A stretch of 64,000 nucleotides of DNA from Micrococcales bacterium 73-13. Lineage in GTDB: Bacteria > Actinomycetota > Actinomycetes > Actinomycetales > Microbacteriaceae. Each line of letters starts with the position of its first letter. The stretch's first letter is position 1. The stretch is taken from contig MKVN01000025.1 of NCBI GenBank assembly GCA_001898855.1, forward strand, positions 7,008 to 71,007, read 5' to 3'. Positions 46,727 to 55,908 of the stretch are shown here, in pieces. The position numbers and the translations under genes are program-made. The notes beneath the pieces were generated by a model, which worked only from the letters and a program-made list of their open reading frames with translations, did no database searches and was not told the origin of the DNA.

Positions 46727-48016
46727 TCACAGGAAGTAGCGGAGCCAGATGTACAGCCAGGCCGCCGCGGTCGTCAGCACCACCGTGACGATCCCGTACT
46801 TGGTGAACCGCCAGAACGAGATCCGGTAGCCCGCGCGGGCGGCGATGCCGATCGTCACGACGTTCGCGCTCGCCGCGATGGCCGTGCCGTTGCCGCTGAA
46901 GTCGGCGCCGAGGGCGAAGGCCCACCAGACCGCCTGCCCGATCTCCGGCGGCGCCCCGGCGACGACGGTCTCGACGATCGGGGCCATCGTCGCGACGTAG
47001 GGGATGTTGTCGAAGAGCGCGCCGAAGACCGCCGAGCCCCAGAGCACCGAGCTCGCCGCGAGGAACCAGTCGTCCCCGACCGCGTCGGCGGCCCAGTGCC
47101 CGATCGCGCCGATGACGCCGGTGTGCACCAGGCCGGCGACCATGACGAACAGGCCCATGAAGAACACCAGCGTGCGCCACTCCACCTCGCGGAACGCCTC
47201 CGTGGCGACGCCGCGGGCGACCAGCAGCATGGCTCCAGCGCCGAGCATGGCGACGATCGCCGGCTCGATGTGCACGAAGGCGTGCAGGAAGAACCCGCCG
47301 ATCATGAGGCCGAGCACGACGAGCGAGCGCACCAGCAGCCGCGCGTCGACGATCGCGGCGCGCGCGTCGAGCGCCATCACCTCGGCGGCGCGCTCGGGGT
47401 GGTACTCGAACTCCCTGCGGAACATCAGACGGGTCAGCAGCACGAAGCCGACGAACACGATGCCGACGATCGGGGCCATGTGCACGAGGAAGTCGACGAA
47501 GGTGAGGCCCGCGCGGGTGCCGATGATGATGTTCGGCGGGTCGCCGATGAGCGTCGAGGCGCCGCCGATGTTCGCCGCGAGGATCTCGGCGATGAGGTAC
47601 GGGATCGGCGAGATGCCGAGCCGCCGGGCGACGACGATCGTCACCGGCGCGATCAGCATGACGACCGTGACGTTGTCGATGAGCGGCGAGGCGATCCCGG
47701 TGATCACCATCAGCAGCACCATCAGGCGGTACGGGCGCCCCCTGGACATCTTCGCGGCCTGGATGCCGAGATAGTCGAACAGCCCGGTCTGCTTGACCAC
47801 CCCGACGACGACCATCATCCCGAACAGCAGGAAGACGACGTTCCAGTCGATGCCGGCGTGCTCGTCGTAGAACACGCCGGTGCCGGGGATGAGCCCGAGG
47901 ACGGCCATCGCGGCCGCCGCCGCGAGCACCACCGTGACCTTGCTCACCCGCTCCGACACGATCAGGCCGAAGGCGATGAGGAAGACCGCGATGGCGAGGA
48001 TCGGCGCGGCCGTCAT
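46727..48016 (-). CDS. SLC13/ArsB-NhaD superfamily permease
   Basis: A 429-residue membrane protein with about eleven or twelve segments. Family signatures are VFLLFGMMVVVGVVKQTGLF, TGIASPLIDNVTVVMLIAPV, AANIGGASTLIGDPPNIIIG and its repeat-like partner FALGADFSGNGTAIAASANV. These are characteristic of the ion-transporter superfamily (ArsB, NhaD, citrate-type). Ligand is not evident; it could be an anion or Na+/H+. The gene starts four bases inside the end of a small regulatory-subunit-like gene, implying a functional pair. Confidence 0.87.
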   Translation of the reverse strand: MTAAPILAIAVFLIAFGLIVSERVSKVTVVLAAAAAMAVLGLIPGTGVFYDEHAGIDWNVVFLLFGMMVVVGVVKQTGLFDYLGIQAAKMSRGRPYRLMVLLMVITGIASPLIDNVTVVMLIAPVTIVVARRLGISPIPYLIAEILAANIGGASTLIGDPPNIIIGTRAGLTFVDFLVHMAPIVGIVFVGFVLLTRLMFRREFEYHPERAAEVMALDARAAIVDARLLVRSLVVLGLMIGGFFLHAFVHIEPAIVAMLGAGAMLLVARGVATEAFREVEWRTLVFFMGLFVMVAGLVHTGVIGAIGHWAADAVGDDWFLAASSVLWGSAVFGALFDNIPYVATMAPIVETVVAGAPPEIGQAVWWAFALGADFSGNGTAIAASANVVTIGIAARAGYRISFWRFTKYGIVTVVLTTAAAWLYIWLRYFL

Positions 48017-48300
48017 GCCGGCCCCGGCGGGCCGGAGTCCCGCGACAGGTACTCCTCGAGCCGCCGTTCGAGGCTCGCGACGCGATCGACGATCGGGGCG
48101 CTGTGCAGGATCTCCGCGACCGCGTCCGCCTCGTCCGACTCGAGCAGCACCTCGGCGAGCGGTCGATCGGAGTCGGGCGCCTCGATGACGAGCACGCGCT
48201 CCCCCGACGGCTCGACGAGCACGCGGAACGCCTCGCCGCCGCGGGTCACGATGTCGTGCAGCACCCCGCCGCCGGGCACGGTCGACTGGGTGATTCGCAT
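48013..48300 (-). CDS. Small KhtT-like antiporter regulatory subunit
   Basis: 95 residues beginning MRITQSTVPGGGVLHDIVTR, then GEAFRVLVEPSGERVLVIEA and LLESDEADAVAEILHSAPIV. This resembles the N-terminal domain of KhtT-type cation:proton antiporter regulatory subunits, but the TrkA-C (RCK-C) ligand domain is absent. In its place is a short coiled tail (RVASLERRLEEYLSRDSG). It is coupled by a four-base overlap to the SLC13-type permease and is likely to regulate it. Confidence 0.7.
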   Translation of the reverse strand: MRITQSTVPGGGVLHDIVTRGGEAFRVLVEPSGERVLVIEAPDSDRPLAEVLLESDEADAVAEILHSAPIVDRVASLERRLEEYLSRDSGPPGPA

Positions 48301-48439
48301 GGAACCAGCCTCCCGGCCCCGCGCGCGCGGGGACATCCGGTGCGACACCCATTCCTCGCCCTTCCCGGACGCGTCTGCGACGCTGGTCTGGTGGTCCGAC
48401 CCCATGGACCCCCGAGGGACGGCGAGGGAGGCTGGGAAG

Positions 48440-49267
48440 ATGCGCTCGTTGTTCTGGCGGCTGTTCCTCATCAACGGGCTCGTCTTCACCGCCGGGACGC
48501 TGGTCCTCGCCTTCGCCCCGGTCACCGTCTCCGCGACCGTCAACCCCGCCGAGATCCCGGTGCTGGTGATCGGGCTCGCGATCATCCTCGCGACGAACGC
48601 GCTGCTGGTGCGCGCGGGGCTGCGCCGACTCGACGCCGAGTACCTCGCCAGCGGCGCGCTCGCCGTCGCGGCGCAGGAGGGCGAGCGGCAGCGGATCGCA
48701 CGCGAGCTGCACGACGAGATCGGGCAGAGCCTCACCGTCGCGCTGCTGAGCCTGCGGCGGGTCGCCGACCAGGCCCCGGAGCTGCGCGAGGAGACCGAGA
48801 TCGCGCAGCAGGCGGTCCGGGCCAGCCTGGAGGACGTGCGGCAGGTCGCCCGCCGGCTGCGGCCCGGGGTGCTCGCCGACCTCGGGCTGCGCAGCGCGCT
48901 GCGTGAGCTGGTCGACGAGTTCTCCCGCACCAGCGGGATCGACGTGGTCCGCTCGATGCCGAAGGACCTGCCCGCGCTCGGTCGCGAGGTGGAGCTCGTC
49001 GTGTACCGGGTCGCGCAGGAGGCGCTCACCAACGTGGCCCGGCACTCCCGGGCGACCTCGGCGCGGATCTCGGTCTCGGTCGAGGGCCGGCGGCTCACCC
49101 TCCTGGTGGCCGACAACGGCCACGGCGGCGACTACCCCGAGGGGGTCGGCATCCGCGGCATGCGCGAGCGCGCCTCGCTGGTCGGCGCCGACATCTCGGT
49201 CACGGCGAACGCCGGCGGCGGCACCGACGTGCGCCTCGTGATCCCCGACGCCGTGCGGGGCGCGTGA
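48440..49267 (+). CDS. Membrane sensor histidine kinase (NarL-pathway type)
   Basis: A 275-residue HisKA_3 kinase. Two membrane helices (FWRLFLINGLVFTAGTLVLA and EIPVLVIGLAIILATNALLV) enclose only a short external loop, so it has no obvious periplasmic sensor. The phosphoacceptor helix is RQRIARELHDEIGQSLTVAL, followed by RRLRPGVLADLGLRSALREL and the ATPase motifs YRVAQEALTNVARHSRA, DNGHGG and GIRGMRERASLVGA. ATG at 48440 is preferred; an ATG twelve codons upstream is possible. It overlaps the response regulator gene and is divergent from the KhtT-like/permease pair. Confidence 0.9.
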   Translation: MRSLFWRLFLINGLVFTAGTLVLAFAPVTVSATVNPAEIPVLVIGLAIILATNALLVRAGLRRLDAEYLASGALAVAAQEGERQRIARELHDEIGQSLTVALLSLRRVADQAPELREETEIAQQAVRASLEDVRQVARRLRPGVLADLGLRSALRELVDEFSRTSGIDVVRSMPKDLPALGREVELVVYRVAQEALTNVARHSRATSARISVSVEGRRLTLLVADNGHGGDYPEGVGIRGMRERASLVGADISVTANAGGGTDVRLVIPDAVRGA

Positions 49268-49920
49268 TGGCCGCCGGCGCGCCGACCCGCATCCTGCTCG
49301 CGGACGACCACGCGCTGGTCCGCCGCGGGCTGCGGCTGATCCTCGACGGCGAGCGCGATCTGGAGGTCGTCGCGGAGGCCTCCGACGGCGCCGAGGCGGT
49401 CGAGCTCGCGGCGATCGGCGGGATCGACCTGGCGATCATGGACATCGCGATGCCGCGGATGACCGGCATCCAGGCCGCCCGCGAGCTCCAGCACCGCGCG
49501 CCGGACGTGCGCATCCTGATGCTCTCGATGTACGACAACGAGCAGTACTTCTTCGAGGCGCTGAGCGCCGGGGCGTCGGGCTACGTCCTCAAGTCGGTCG
49601 CCGACCGGGACCTCATCGAGGCGGTCCGCGCGACGATGCGCGGCGAGTCCTACCTGTACCCGGGCGCCGTGACGGCGCTCATCCGCGACTGGATCGGCCG
49701 CGGCCGCGCGCACCCGCCCGAGCGCCTCCTGACGCCGCGCGAGGAGCAGGTCGTCAAGCTCATCGCCGAGGGCCACTCCGGCCGGGAGATCGCCGAGCAG
49801 CTCGTCATCTCGGCGAAGACGGTGGAGCGCCACCGGGCGAACATCCTGCAGAAGCTCGGCCTGCGCGACCGGCTGGAGCTGACCCGCTTCGCGATCCGCA
49901 CCGGCCTCGTCGAGCCCTAG
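49267..49920 (+). CDS. LuxR/NarL-family response regulator
   Basis: A 217-residue two-domain regulator. The receiver domain has ILLADDHALVRRGLRLILDG, the phosphoacceptor aspartate in GIDLAIMDIAMPRMTGI and the lysine in GYVLKSVADRDLIEAV. The C-terminal LuxR helix-turn-helix is LTPREEQVVKLIAEGHSGREIAEQLVISAKTVERHRANI. It is paired with the kinase by overlapping stop and start. A GTG one codon earlier (49264) is an alternative start. It probably controls the divergent transporter pair or distant genes; no direct repeat supports a target here. Confidence 0.93.
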   Translation: MAAGAPTRILLADDHALVRRGLRLILDGERDLEVVAEASDGAEAVELAAIGGIDLAIMDIAMPRMTGIQAARELQHRAPDVRILMLSMYDNEQYFFEALSAGASGYVLKSVADRDLIEAVRATMRGESYLYPGAVTALIRDWIGRGRAHPPERLLTPREEQVVKLIAEGHSGREIAEQLVISAKTVERHRANILQKLGLRDRLELTRFAIRTGLVEP

Positions 49921-49925
49921 AACGG

Positions 49926-50933
49926 CTAGTGCTTGCCGGCGAGGGCGTCGGCGTCGATCTGCTCCTGGTTCTCGACGTACGGCGTGCCGTGGGTGTGGAA
50001 GGTCGCGACGGTCTTCATGCCCCACGCCTGGCCCTTCGCCCGCTCGGCCTGCGACCACTCCACGACCGGCCAGTCGGGGTCGAGGATGAGGCGCGCGCCG
50101 GCGTTCGCGAACTCGATGCGGTTGCCGCCCGGCTCCCAGACGTAGAGGAAGAAGGTCTGGTTGATCGCGTGCTTGTAGGGGCCGTACTCGATGTACACGC
50201 CGTTCTCCAGCATGATGTCGGCGGCCTTGAGGATGTCCTCGCGCGTGTCCGGGGAGAACGCGAGATGGTGGAATCGCCCGCGCGACTTCGACCAGTCGTC
50301 CGAGTAGACGACGTCGTACGACTTCTGGTGGAAGCGGAACCACCAGGCGGCGTAGCGGCCGGAGTCCAGCCGCACCCGCTCCGACTCGCGCGCGCCCATC
50401 ACGTCGCGCCAGAACTCGCCGGCGGCGTCCACGTCGGAGGCGAGGTAGTTGATGTGGTCGAGCCGCCGGGCGTTCACGCCGCGGCCGGGGAACCGGGACG
50501 CCTGGTTCTTCAGCGCGGGCCGGTCGAGGTCGTCCGGCACGTAGTGCTCCGTGTCGTAGTAGATCGCCATCAGGTGCCCGTCCGGGTCCTCGAACTCGTA
50601 GGAGCGGCCGACGCCGACCTCCGGATCGCGCCAGCCGTGGCCGAGCCCGGCCGCCTCGATCGCGGCGACCCTGCGCTCGAGCGCCGCCGGCGAGGCGGCG
50701 CGGTAGAGGGTGCGGCCGACGCCGTTGGTGTCGGAGGCGGTGAGCTTGATCGTGTACCGCTCGTACTCGTCCCAGCAGCGCAGGTAGATCGAGTCGCCCT
50801 GCTCGGCGACGACGCGCATCGCGAGCAGCTCCTCGAAGAACCAGCGGCTCTCCTCGAACCTGGGGGTGAACAGCTCGACCGCGCCGAGATGCGCGAGGTC
50901 GTACTGCGCGAGATCCTGCTGCTGCTCGGCCAT
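49926..50933 (-). CDS. Type I (VOC-fold) extradiol ring-cleavage dioxygenase
   Basis: 335 residues with two tandem VOC modules (about 10-130 and 155-280). The metal site of the C-terminal module is complete: His160 (RRLDHINYLASDV), His222/223 (GRFHHLAFSPDT) and Glu274 (GGNRIEFANAGA), the 2-His-1-Glu triad of catechol 2,3- and homoprotocatechuate 2,3-dioxygenases. The protein has an extra C-terminal tail. AGGAGG precedes the ATG. It is the last gene after galB-galC-galD, whose products act on 4-oxalomesaconate, so the expected reaction is ring opening of gallate. Known gallate dioxygenases are class II (LigAB-like), which makes this unusual. Confidence 0.83.
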   Translation of the reverse strand: MAEQQQDLAQYDLAHLGAVELFTPRFEESRWFFEELLAMRVVAEQGDSIYLRCWDEYERYTIKLTASDTNGVGRTLYRAASPAALERRVAAIEAAGLGHGWRDPEVGVGRSYEFEDPDGHLMAIYYDTEHYVPDDLDRPALKNQASRFPGRGVNARRLDHINYLASDVDAAGEFWRDVMGARESERVRLDSGRYAAWWFRFHQKSYDVVYSDDWSKSRGRFHHLAFSPDTREDILKAADIMLENGVYIEYGPYKHAINQTFFLYVWEPGGNRIEFANAGARLILDPDWPVVEWSQAERAKGQAWGMKTVATFHTHGTPYVENQEQIDADALAGKH

Positions 50934-50989
50934 GGGTTCCTCCTCGGGTCCAAGTATGAACCGGTGCCGCCGCTGCGGCTCCGGGGCTC

Positions 50990-52048
50990 TCAATCTCTGG
51001 GAAAGACGCGTCCGTCGAAGAGCTTGCGCGCGGTGCGCACCGACGTGGAGGTGCCGACCCAGCCGGCGTCCGTGTGCGCCACGTGCACCTGCACCTCGAA
51101 CACGCCGCTCGGGTGCTCGATCACGGTGGTCCCGTCCGCGGCCATCCCGGCGGGGTCCGCGAGCTCCGAGCCGACCGCGCCGGGGACGCGGATGCCAGCG
51201 GCCACGGAGGCGGCCATCAGCACCCCGATCGCCTGGTGGACGCGATGCGGGATGAACGCGCGCGTGCCGATCGCCCCGCCCTGCCGCGGCGCGGCGAGCA
51301 GGAACATCTTCGGGACGGTCTGCTCGGCCACGTCGCCGAGCCCCATCCGCTCGCCCGCCTCCAGCCGCAGCAGCTCGATCCCGGCGGCGAGCGAGGTGTC
51401 GGACTCGAGCTCGGCCGGCGTCTCCCGCCCGGTGACGCCGAAGTCGGCGGCGCGCAGCAGCACGACCGGCATGCCGTTGTCGACGAGGGTCGCCTCGTGC
51501 CCGCCGAGGACGTCGACGACCTGGCCGGTCGGCAGGATCGGCGAGTCGCCGAGCTCGATGTCGATCGGCGCGGCGGTGCCGGGGACGCCGTCGATCGCGG
51601 TCGTGCCGGCGTAGCGGACCCGGCCGCCCGGGGTCGGGAAGGTCTCCGTCGCCAGGTCGCCGGTGTTCCGCATCCGGATGCGGACGCTGGTCGTCGCCTC
51701 GCCGGCGGCGACGAGTCCCCGCTCGACGGCGAACGGCCCGACGCCGGCGAGCAGGTTCCCGCAGGTCTGCCGGTCGCCGACGGTCGGCTCGTCGACGCCG
51801 ATCTGCAGGAACAGGTAGTCGAGGTCCACCCCCGGCTCGGCGCTGCGGCGGACGATCGCGACCTTCGAGGTGAGCGGGTGCGCGCCGCCGAGGCCGTCGA
51901 TCTGCCGGGGGTCCGGGCTGCCCATGATCCCCAGCAGCAGGCGGTCGCGCTCGGCGGGGTCGGCCGGCAGGTCCTGCTCGAGGAAGTAGAGGCCCTTCGA
52001 GGTCCCGCCGCGCAGCATCATGGCGGGGATGCCGCTCGGCTCACCCAT
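50990..52048 (-). CDS. galD: 4-oxalomesaconate tautomerase (PrpF family)
   Basis: A 352-residue PrpF/DAP-epimerase-fold isomerase. The start IPAMMLRGGTSKGLYFLEQD, the LGGAHPLTSKVAIVRRSAE block, and DRQTCGNLLAGVGPFAVERG are typical of the GalD branch of PrpF proteins, which interconvert the keto and enol forms of 4-oxalomesaconate in gallate degradation. The ATG at 52048 overlaps the end of the aldolase gene by eight bases. Cis-aconitate isomerase-type PrpF is the alternative, but the neighbouring galB and galC genes favour GalD. Confidence 0.88.
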   Translation of the reverse strand: MGEPSGIPAMMLRGGTSKGLYFLEQDLPADPAERDRLLLGIMGSPDPRQIDGLGGAHPLTSKVAIVRRSAEPGVDLDYLFLQIGVDEPTVGDRQTCGNLLAGVGPFAVERGLVAAGEATTSVRIRMRNTGDLATETFPTPGGRVRYAGTTAIDGVPGTAAPIDIELGDSPILPTGQVVDVLGGHEATLVDNGMPVVLLRAADFGVTGRETPAELESDTSLAAGIELLRLEAGERMGLGDVAEQTVPKMFLLAAPRQGGAIGTRAFIPHRVHQAIGVLMAASVAAGIRVPGAVGSELADPAGMAADGTTVIEHPSGVFEVQVHVAHTDAGWVGTSTSVRTARKLFDGRVFPRD

Positions 52049-52733
52049 CGCCGTGCTCGACGGTCTCGATGCCGAGCCGCTCGATGAGCGGGCGCAGCTC
52101 GTTGAGGTCCATCGAGATCTCGCCGGCCGCGTATCGCGCGCGGTTGCGCGCCTCCTTCTCGGCGCGCGCCCGGGCGGCGGCGAGCGTCGGCTCGGCGAGG
52201 GCGCGCGGCACGATCGTGACGCCGTCGTCGTCGGCGACGACGACGTCGCCGGGGTGCACGACGACGCCCCCGAGCACGACGGGCACGTTCACCGAGCCCG
52301 GCGTGTCCTTGACCGTCCCCTCGGCCGAGACGAACCTCGACCACGCCGGGAAGCCCATGGACCGCAGCTCCGCGGTGTCCCGCACGCCGCCGGAGGTCAC
52401 GTAGCCCCGGACGCCGCGCACCTGCATCTGCGTCGCCATGAGCTCGCCGATGAAGCCGAACGCGGAGTCGGTCGTCGGCACCACGACGATGACGTCGCCG
52501 TCCCCGGCCTGCTCGATCGCGACGTGCACCATGAGGTTGTCGCCGGGCGCGCAGGCGACGGTGACCGCGCTCCCGGAGATCGCGGCACCCTGCTGGATCG
52601 GCCGGATGCGGTGCCCCGCGTAGCCGACCCGGCCCATCGCCTCGTGCACGGTCGCGCTGCCGAGCGCGGCGAAGGCGTCGACGACCGCGCGGTCGGCCCG
52701 CGGGACGCCGGTGACGATGCGATGTGCGCCCAT
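52041..52733 (-). CDS. galC: 4-carboxy-4-hydroxy-2-oxoadipate aldolase (RraA-like)
   Basis: A 230-residue class II aldolase of the RraA-like superfamily. The diagnostic motif is in VRGVRGYVTSGGVRDTAELR, where the R-D pair binds substrate and metal, preceded by CAPGDNLMVHVAIEQAGDGD and followed by VHPGDVVVADDDGVTIVPRA. The length and C-terminal extension fit HMG/CHA aldolases (GalC/LigK/ProA), which split the hydrated ring-cleavage product into pyruvate and oxaloacetate. It lies between galB and galD. Confidence 0.9.
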   Translation of the reverse strand: MGAHRIVTGVPRADRAVVDAFAALGSATVHEAMGRVGYAGHRIRPIQQGAAISGSAVTVACAPGDNLMVHVAIEQAGDGDVIVVVPTTDSAFGFIGELMATQMQVRGVRGYVTSGGVRDTAELRSMGFPAWSRFVSAEGTVKDTPGSVNVPVVLGGVVVHPGDVVVADDDGVTIVPRALAEPTLAAARARAEKEARNRARYAAGEISMDLNELRPLIERLGIETVEHGDG

Positions 52734-52758
52734 GCGTTCGCTCCTCGATGCGATCCGG

Positions 52759-53514
52759 TCAGTCCAGCACGTCGGTGACCTGCGGGTAGTACCGCATGAA
52801 GGCCTCCGCCTTGACCTCGACCGGCAGGCCGAGGTTCGGCCCGGCGTTGCGCCTGAGCTGCACCCCGCGCCGGATCGCGAGATCGGTGTAGTACGACCAC
52901 ATGTGCCGCTGCGCCGGCAGCGACTCCATCGCGGCGCGCTTGCGCTCCCAGCCGGGGGTGATGTCGAGCAGCACCTCGGGCTTGAAGCCGGAGACCTCCG
53001 GCTGGTGCGGCTCGAAGAAGAACACCGGCGGGGCCCCGATGATCTCGTCCTTGGTCGGCACGCGGCCGTCGGCGAAGGGCACGCCGATCGCCTGCGCCTG
53101 CACCCGCGCCTCGAGCGCCATCCTGGCAGCGGCGGGGTGGTCGCCGTTGTAGGGGTCGGAGAGCGGGTGGGTGAGCACGACGTCCGGCTGGGTGCGGCGC
53201 ATGACCTCGACGAGCGCGGCGATCGCCGCCTCGGACTCGCGCAGCGGGTAGTCGCCCTGGTCGAGGAACTCGATGCCCGCGCCGAGCGCGTCGGCCGCGG
53301 CCTGCGCCTCGGCGCGCCGGATCGACTTGATCTCCTCGAGCAGCTTGCCCTCGAGCCACTGCGATGCGGACTCGCCGCGCTCGCCGAAGGAGAGGCAGAC
53401 GACGTGCGCCGCGCCGCCCGCGAGCACGTGCGAGGCGATCGCGCCGCCGGCGCGCCATACGAAGTCGCCCGCGTGGGCGCTGACGACGAGCATGGATCGG
53501 GTCGACGACGGCAT
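52759..53514 (-). CDS. galB: 4-oxalomesaconate hydratase (PIG-L/LmbE fold)
   Basis: A 251-residue PIG-L-family zinc protein. The start STRSMLVVSAHAGDFVWRAG matches the GalB variant, in which the usual AHPDD becomes SAH-x-x-D. Further motifs are VCLSFGERGESASQWLEG and PDVVLTHPLSDPYNGDHPAA with metal-binding residues. GalB hydrates 4-oxalomesaconate and is distinct from the amidohydrolase-type LigJ. The ATG at 53514 is chosen because a TAGACT box (53522-53527) lies seven bases upstream, the leaderless spacing common in this window; an ATG at 53493 is possible. Confidence 0.9.
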   Translation of the reverse strand: MPSSTRSMLVVSAHAGDFVWRAGGAIASHVLAGGAAHVVCLSFGERGESASQWLEGKLLEEIKSIRRAEAQAAADALGAGIEFLDQGDYPLRESEAAIAALVEVMRRTQPDVVLTHPLSDPYNGDHPAAARMALEARVQAQAIGVPFADGRVPTKDEIIGAPPVFFFEPHQPEVSGFKPEVLLDITPGWERKRAAMESLPAQRHMWSYYTDLAIRRGVQLRRNAGPNLGLPVEVKAEAFMRYYPQVTDVLD

Positions 53515-53530
53515 GCCCGCGAGTCTACGG

Positions 53531-53544
53531 GATTGTCGACAATC
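53531..53544. promoter_or_regulatory. Perfect palindrome in the galB promoter spacer
   Basis: GATTGTCGACAATC is a perfect 14-base dyad. It lies three bases upstream of the galB -10 box (TAGACT, 53522-53527) and thus inside the -35/-10 spacer. The TTGTCGACAA core resembles sites of GntR/FadR-type repressors. No GntR gene is in the window; the IclR protein at 62895 or a distant regulator could bind. Confidence 0.55.
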
Positions 53545-53604
53545 CTGATCGACCCGGATCGGGACGGGTCCGGCGGCACGCAGCGCTCCGGACCGGCTCG
53601 CAAA

Positions 53605-55082
<1,478 letters not shown>

Positions 55083-55109
55083 CCGCCGGGGTCCCGACCG
55101 GGCCTCGGA

Positions 55110-55691
55110 CTAGTCGATCTTGGAGTCCTCGCTGAGTCGATGCCAGGTGCGGTTGTGGTAGACGAGCGGATACGACTCGCCGGGGTCGGCCCCGTGGCCG
55201 CCCGATCCGGATGAGCCGGCCTCCAGGGCGTGCACGACGATGAGCACCGAGGTGCCCGCTTCGAGCTGGTTGATCACGCGCCCGCGGACCCACGCGTTCA
55301 CGCCGGGGAAATAGGGCTCCCCGGTCGGCAGCCGCGACCAGATCGCGGTGTCGGCGAACCGGTCGATCCCGCTGGTGGCGCAGAGCCTGGCGAGCTCGTG
55401 CTGCTCCGCGCCGAGCAGATGGACGACCACCGTGTCGGCCTGCTGGATCGTCGGCGTGCTCGTCGAGAGATCGGAGAGCGAGAACACCAGCAGCGCGGGC
55501 TCGGCGCTCACCGAGAACACCGAGGTCGCGGTCAGGCCCACCGGCCCCTCCCCGATGTCCGCGGTGATGACCGCCACCCCGGCGGCGTGATTGCGGAATG
55601 CGCCCTTGAACTCCTCCGCGCCGAGCCCCCCGCTCTCGAGCGGGGCGAGCTCGCGCTCCGGGGACGAAGAGGCCTTGTGCTGCGTCGTCAT
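55110..55691 (-). CDS. Flavin reductase-like domain protein
   Basis: A 193-residue FMN-binding split-barrel protein. Motifs are EEFKGAFRNHAAGVAVITAD, GLTATSVFSVSAEPALLVFS and the nucleotide-binding end YPLVYHNRTWHRLSED, as in NADH:FMN oxidoreductases that feed two-component monooxygenases. No monooxygenase partner is in the window. ATG at 55691 follows an AAGGAG site; a longer upstream frame (to 55820) is rejected because it lacks homology. Convergent with the second O-demethylase, divergent from the dehydrogenase. Confidence 0.85.
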   Translation of the reverse strand: MTTQHKASSSPERELAPLESGGLGAEEFKGAFRNHAAGVAVITADIGEGPVGLTATSVFSVSAEPALLVFSLSDLSTSTPTIQQADTVVVHLLGAEQHELARLCATSGIDRFADTAIWSRLPTGEPYFPGVNAWVRGRVINQLEAGTSVLIVVHALEAGSSGSGGHGADPGESYPLVYHNRTWHRLSEDSKID

Positions 55692-55908
55692 CGATGCTCC
55701 TTGATCCACTCCACGGTGCCGACAGGGCCCGCAGAACGCGACCGCACCCCGACTCACCTTATCGACCAATATTTCATGATTTGAAAGATATCTTGAATAC
55801 GTGAATATTATGCCGTCCATGTGTTAGCTTGATGAAGGAAGCAGGCCCCGGCGCATCAGCGGATCGGGAGCCCTCCGTCGCTGGACTCGATGACGAGGAA
55901 CTTCAGAC
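55692..55908. promoter_or_regulatory. AT-rich divergent promoter region
   Basis: 217 bases between the flavin reductase and hydroxyacid dehydrogenase genes. Positions about 55757-55835 are strikingly AT-rich for this genome and contain the perfect palindrome AAGATATCTT (55785-55794), TTGAAA (55781-55786), TTGAAT (55793-55798) and TATTAT (55806-55811). These are suitable for divergent promoters with a shared operator. The remainder is ordinary GC-rich leader. Confidence 0.5.
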
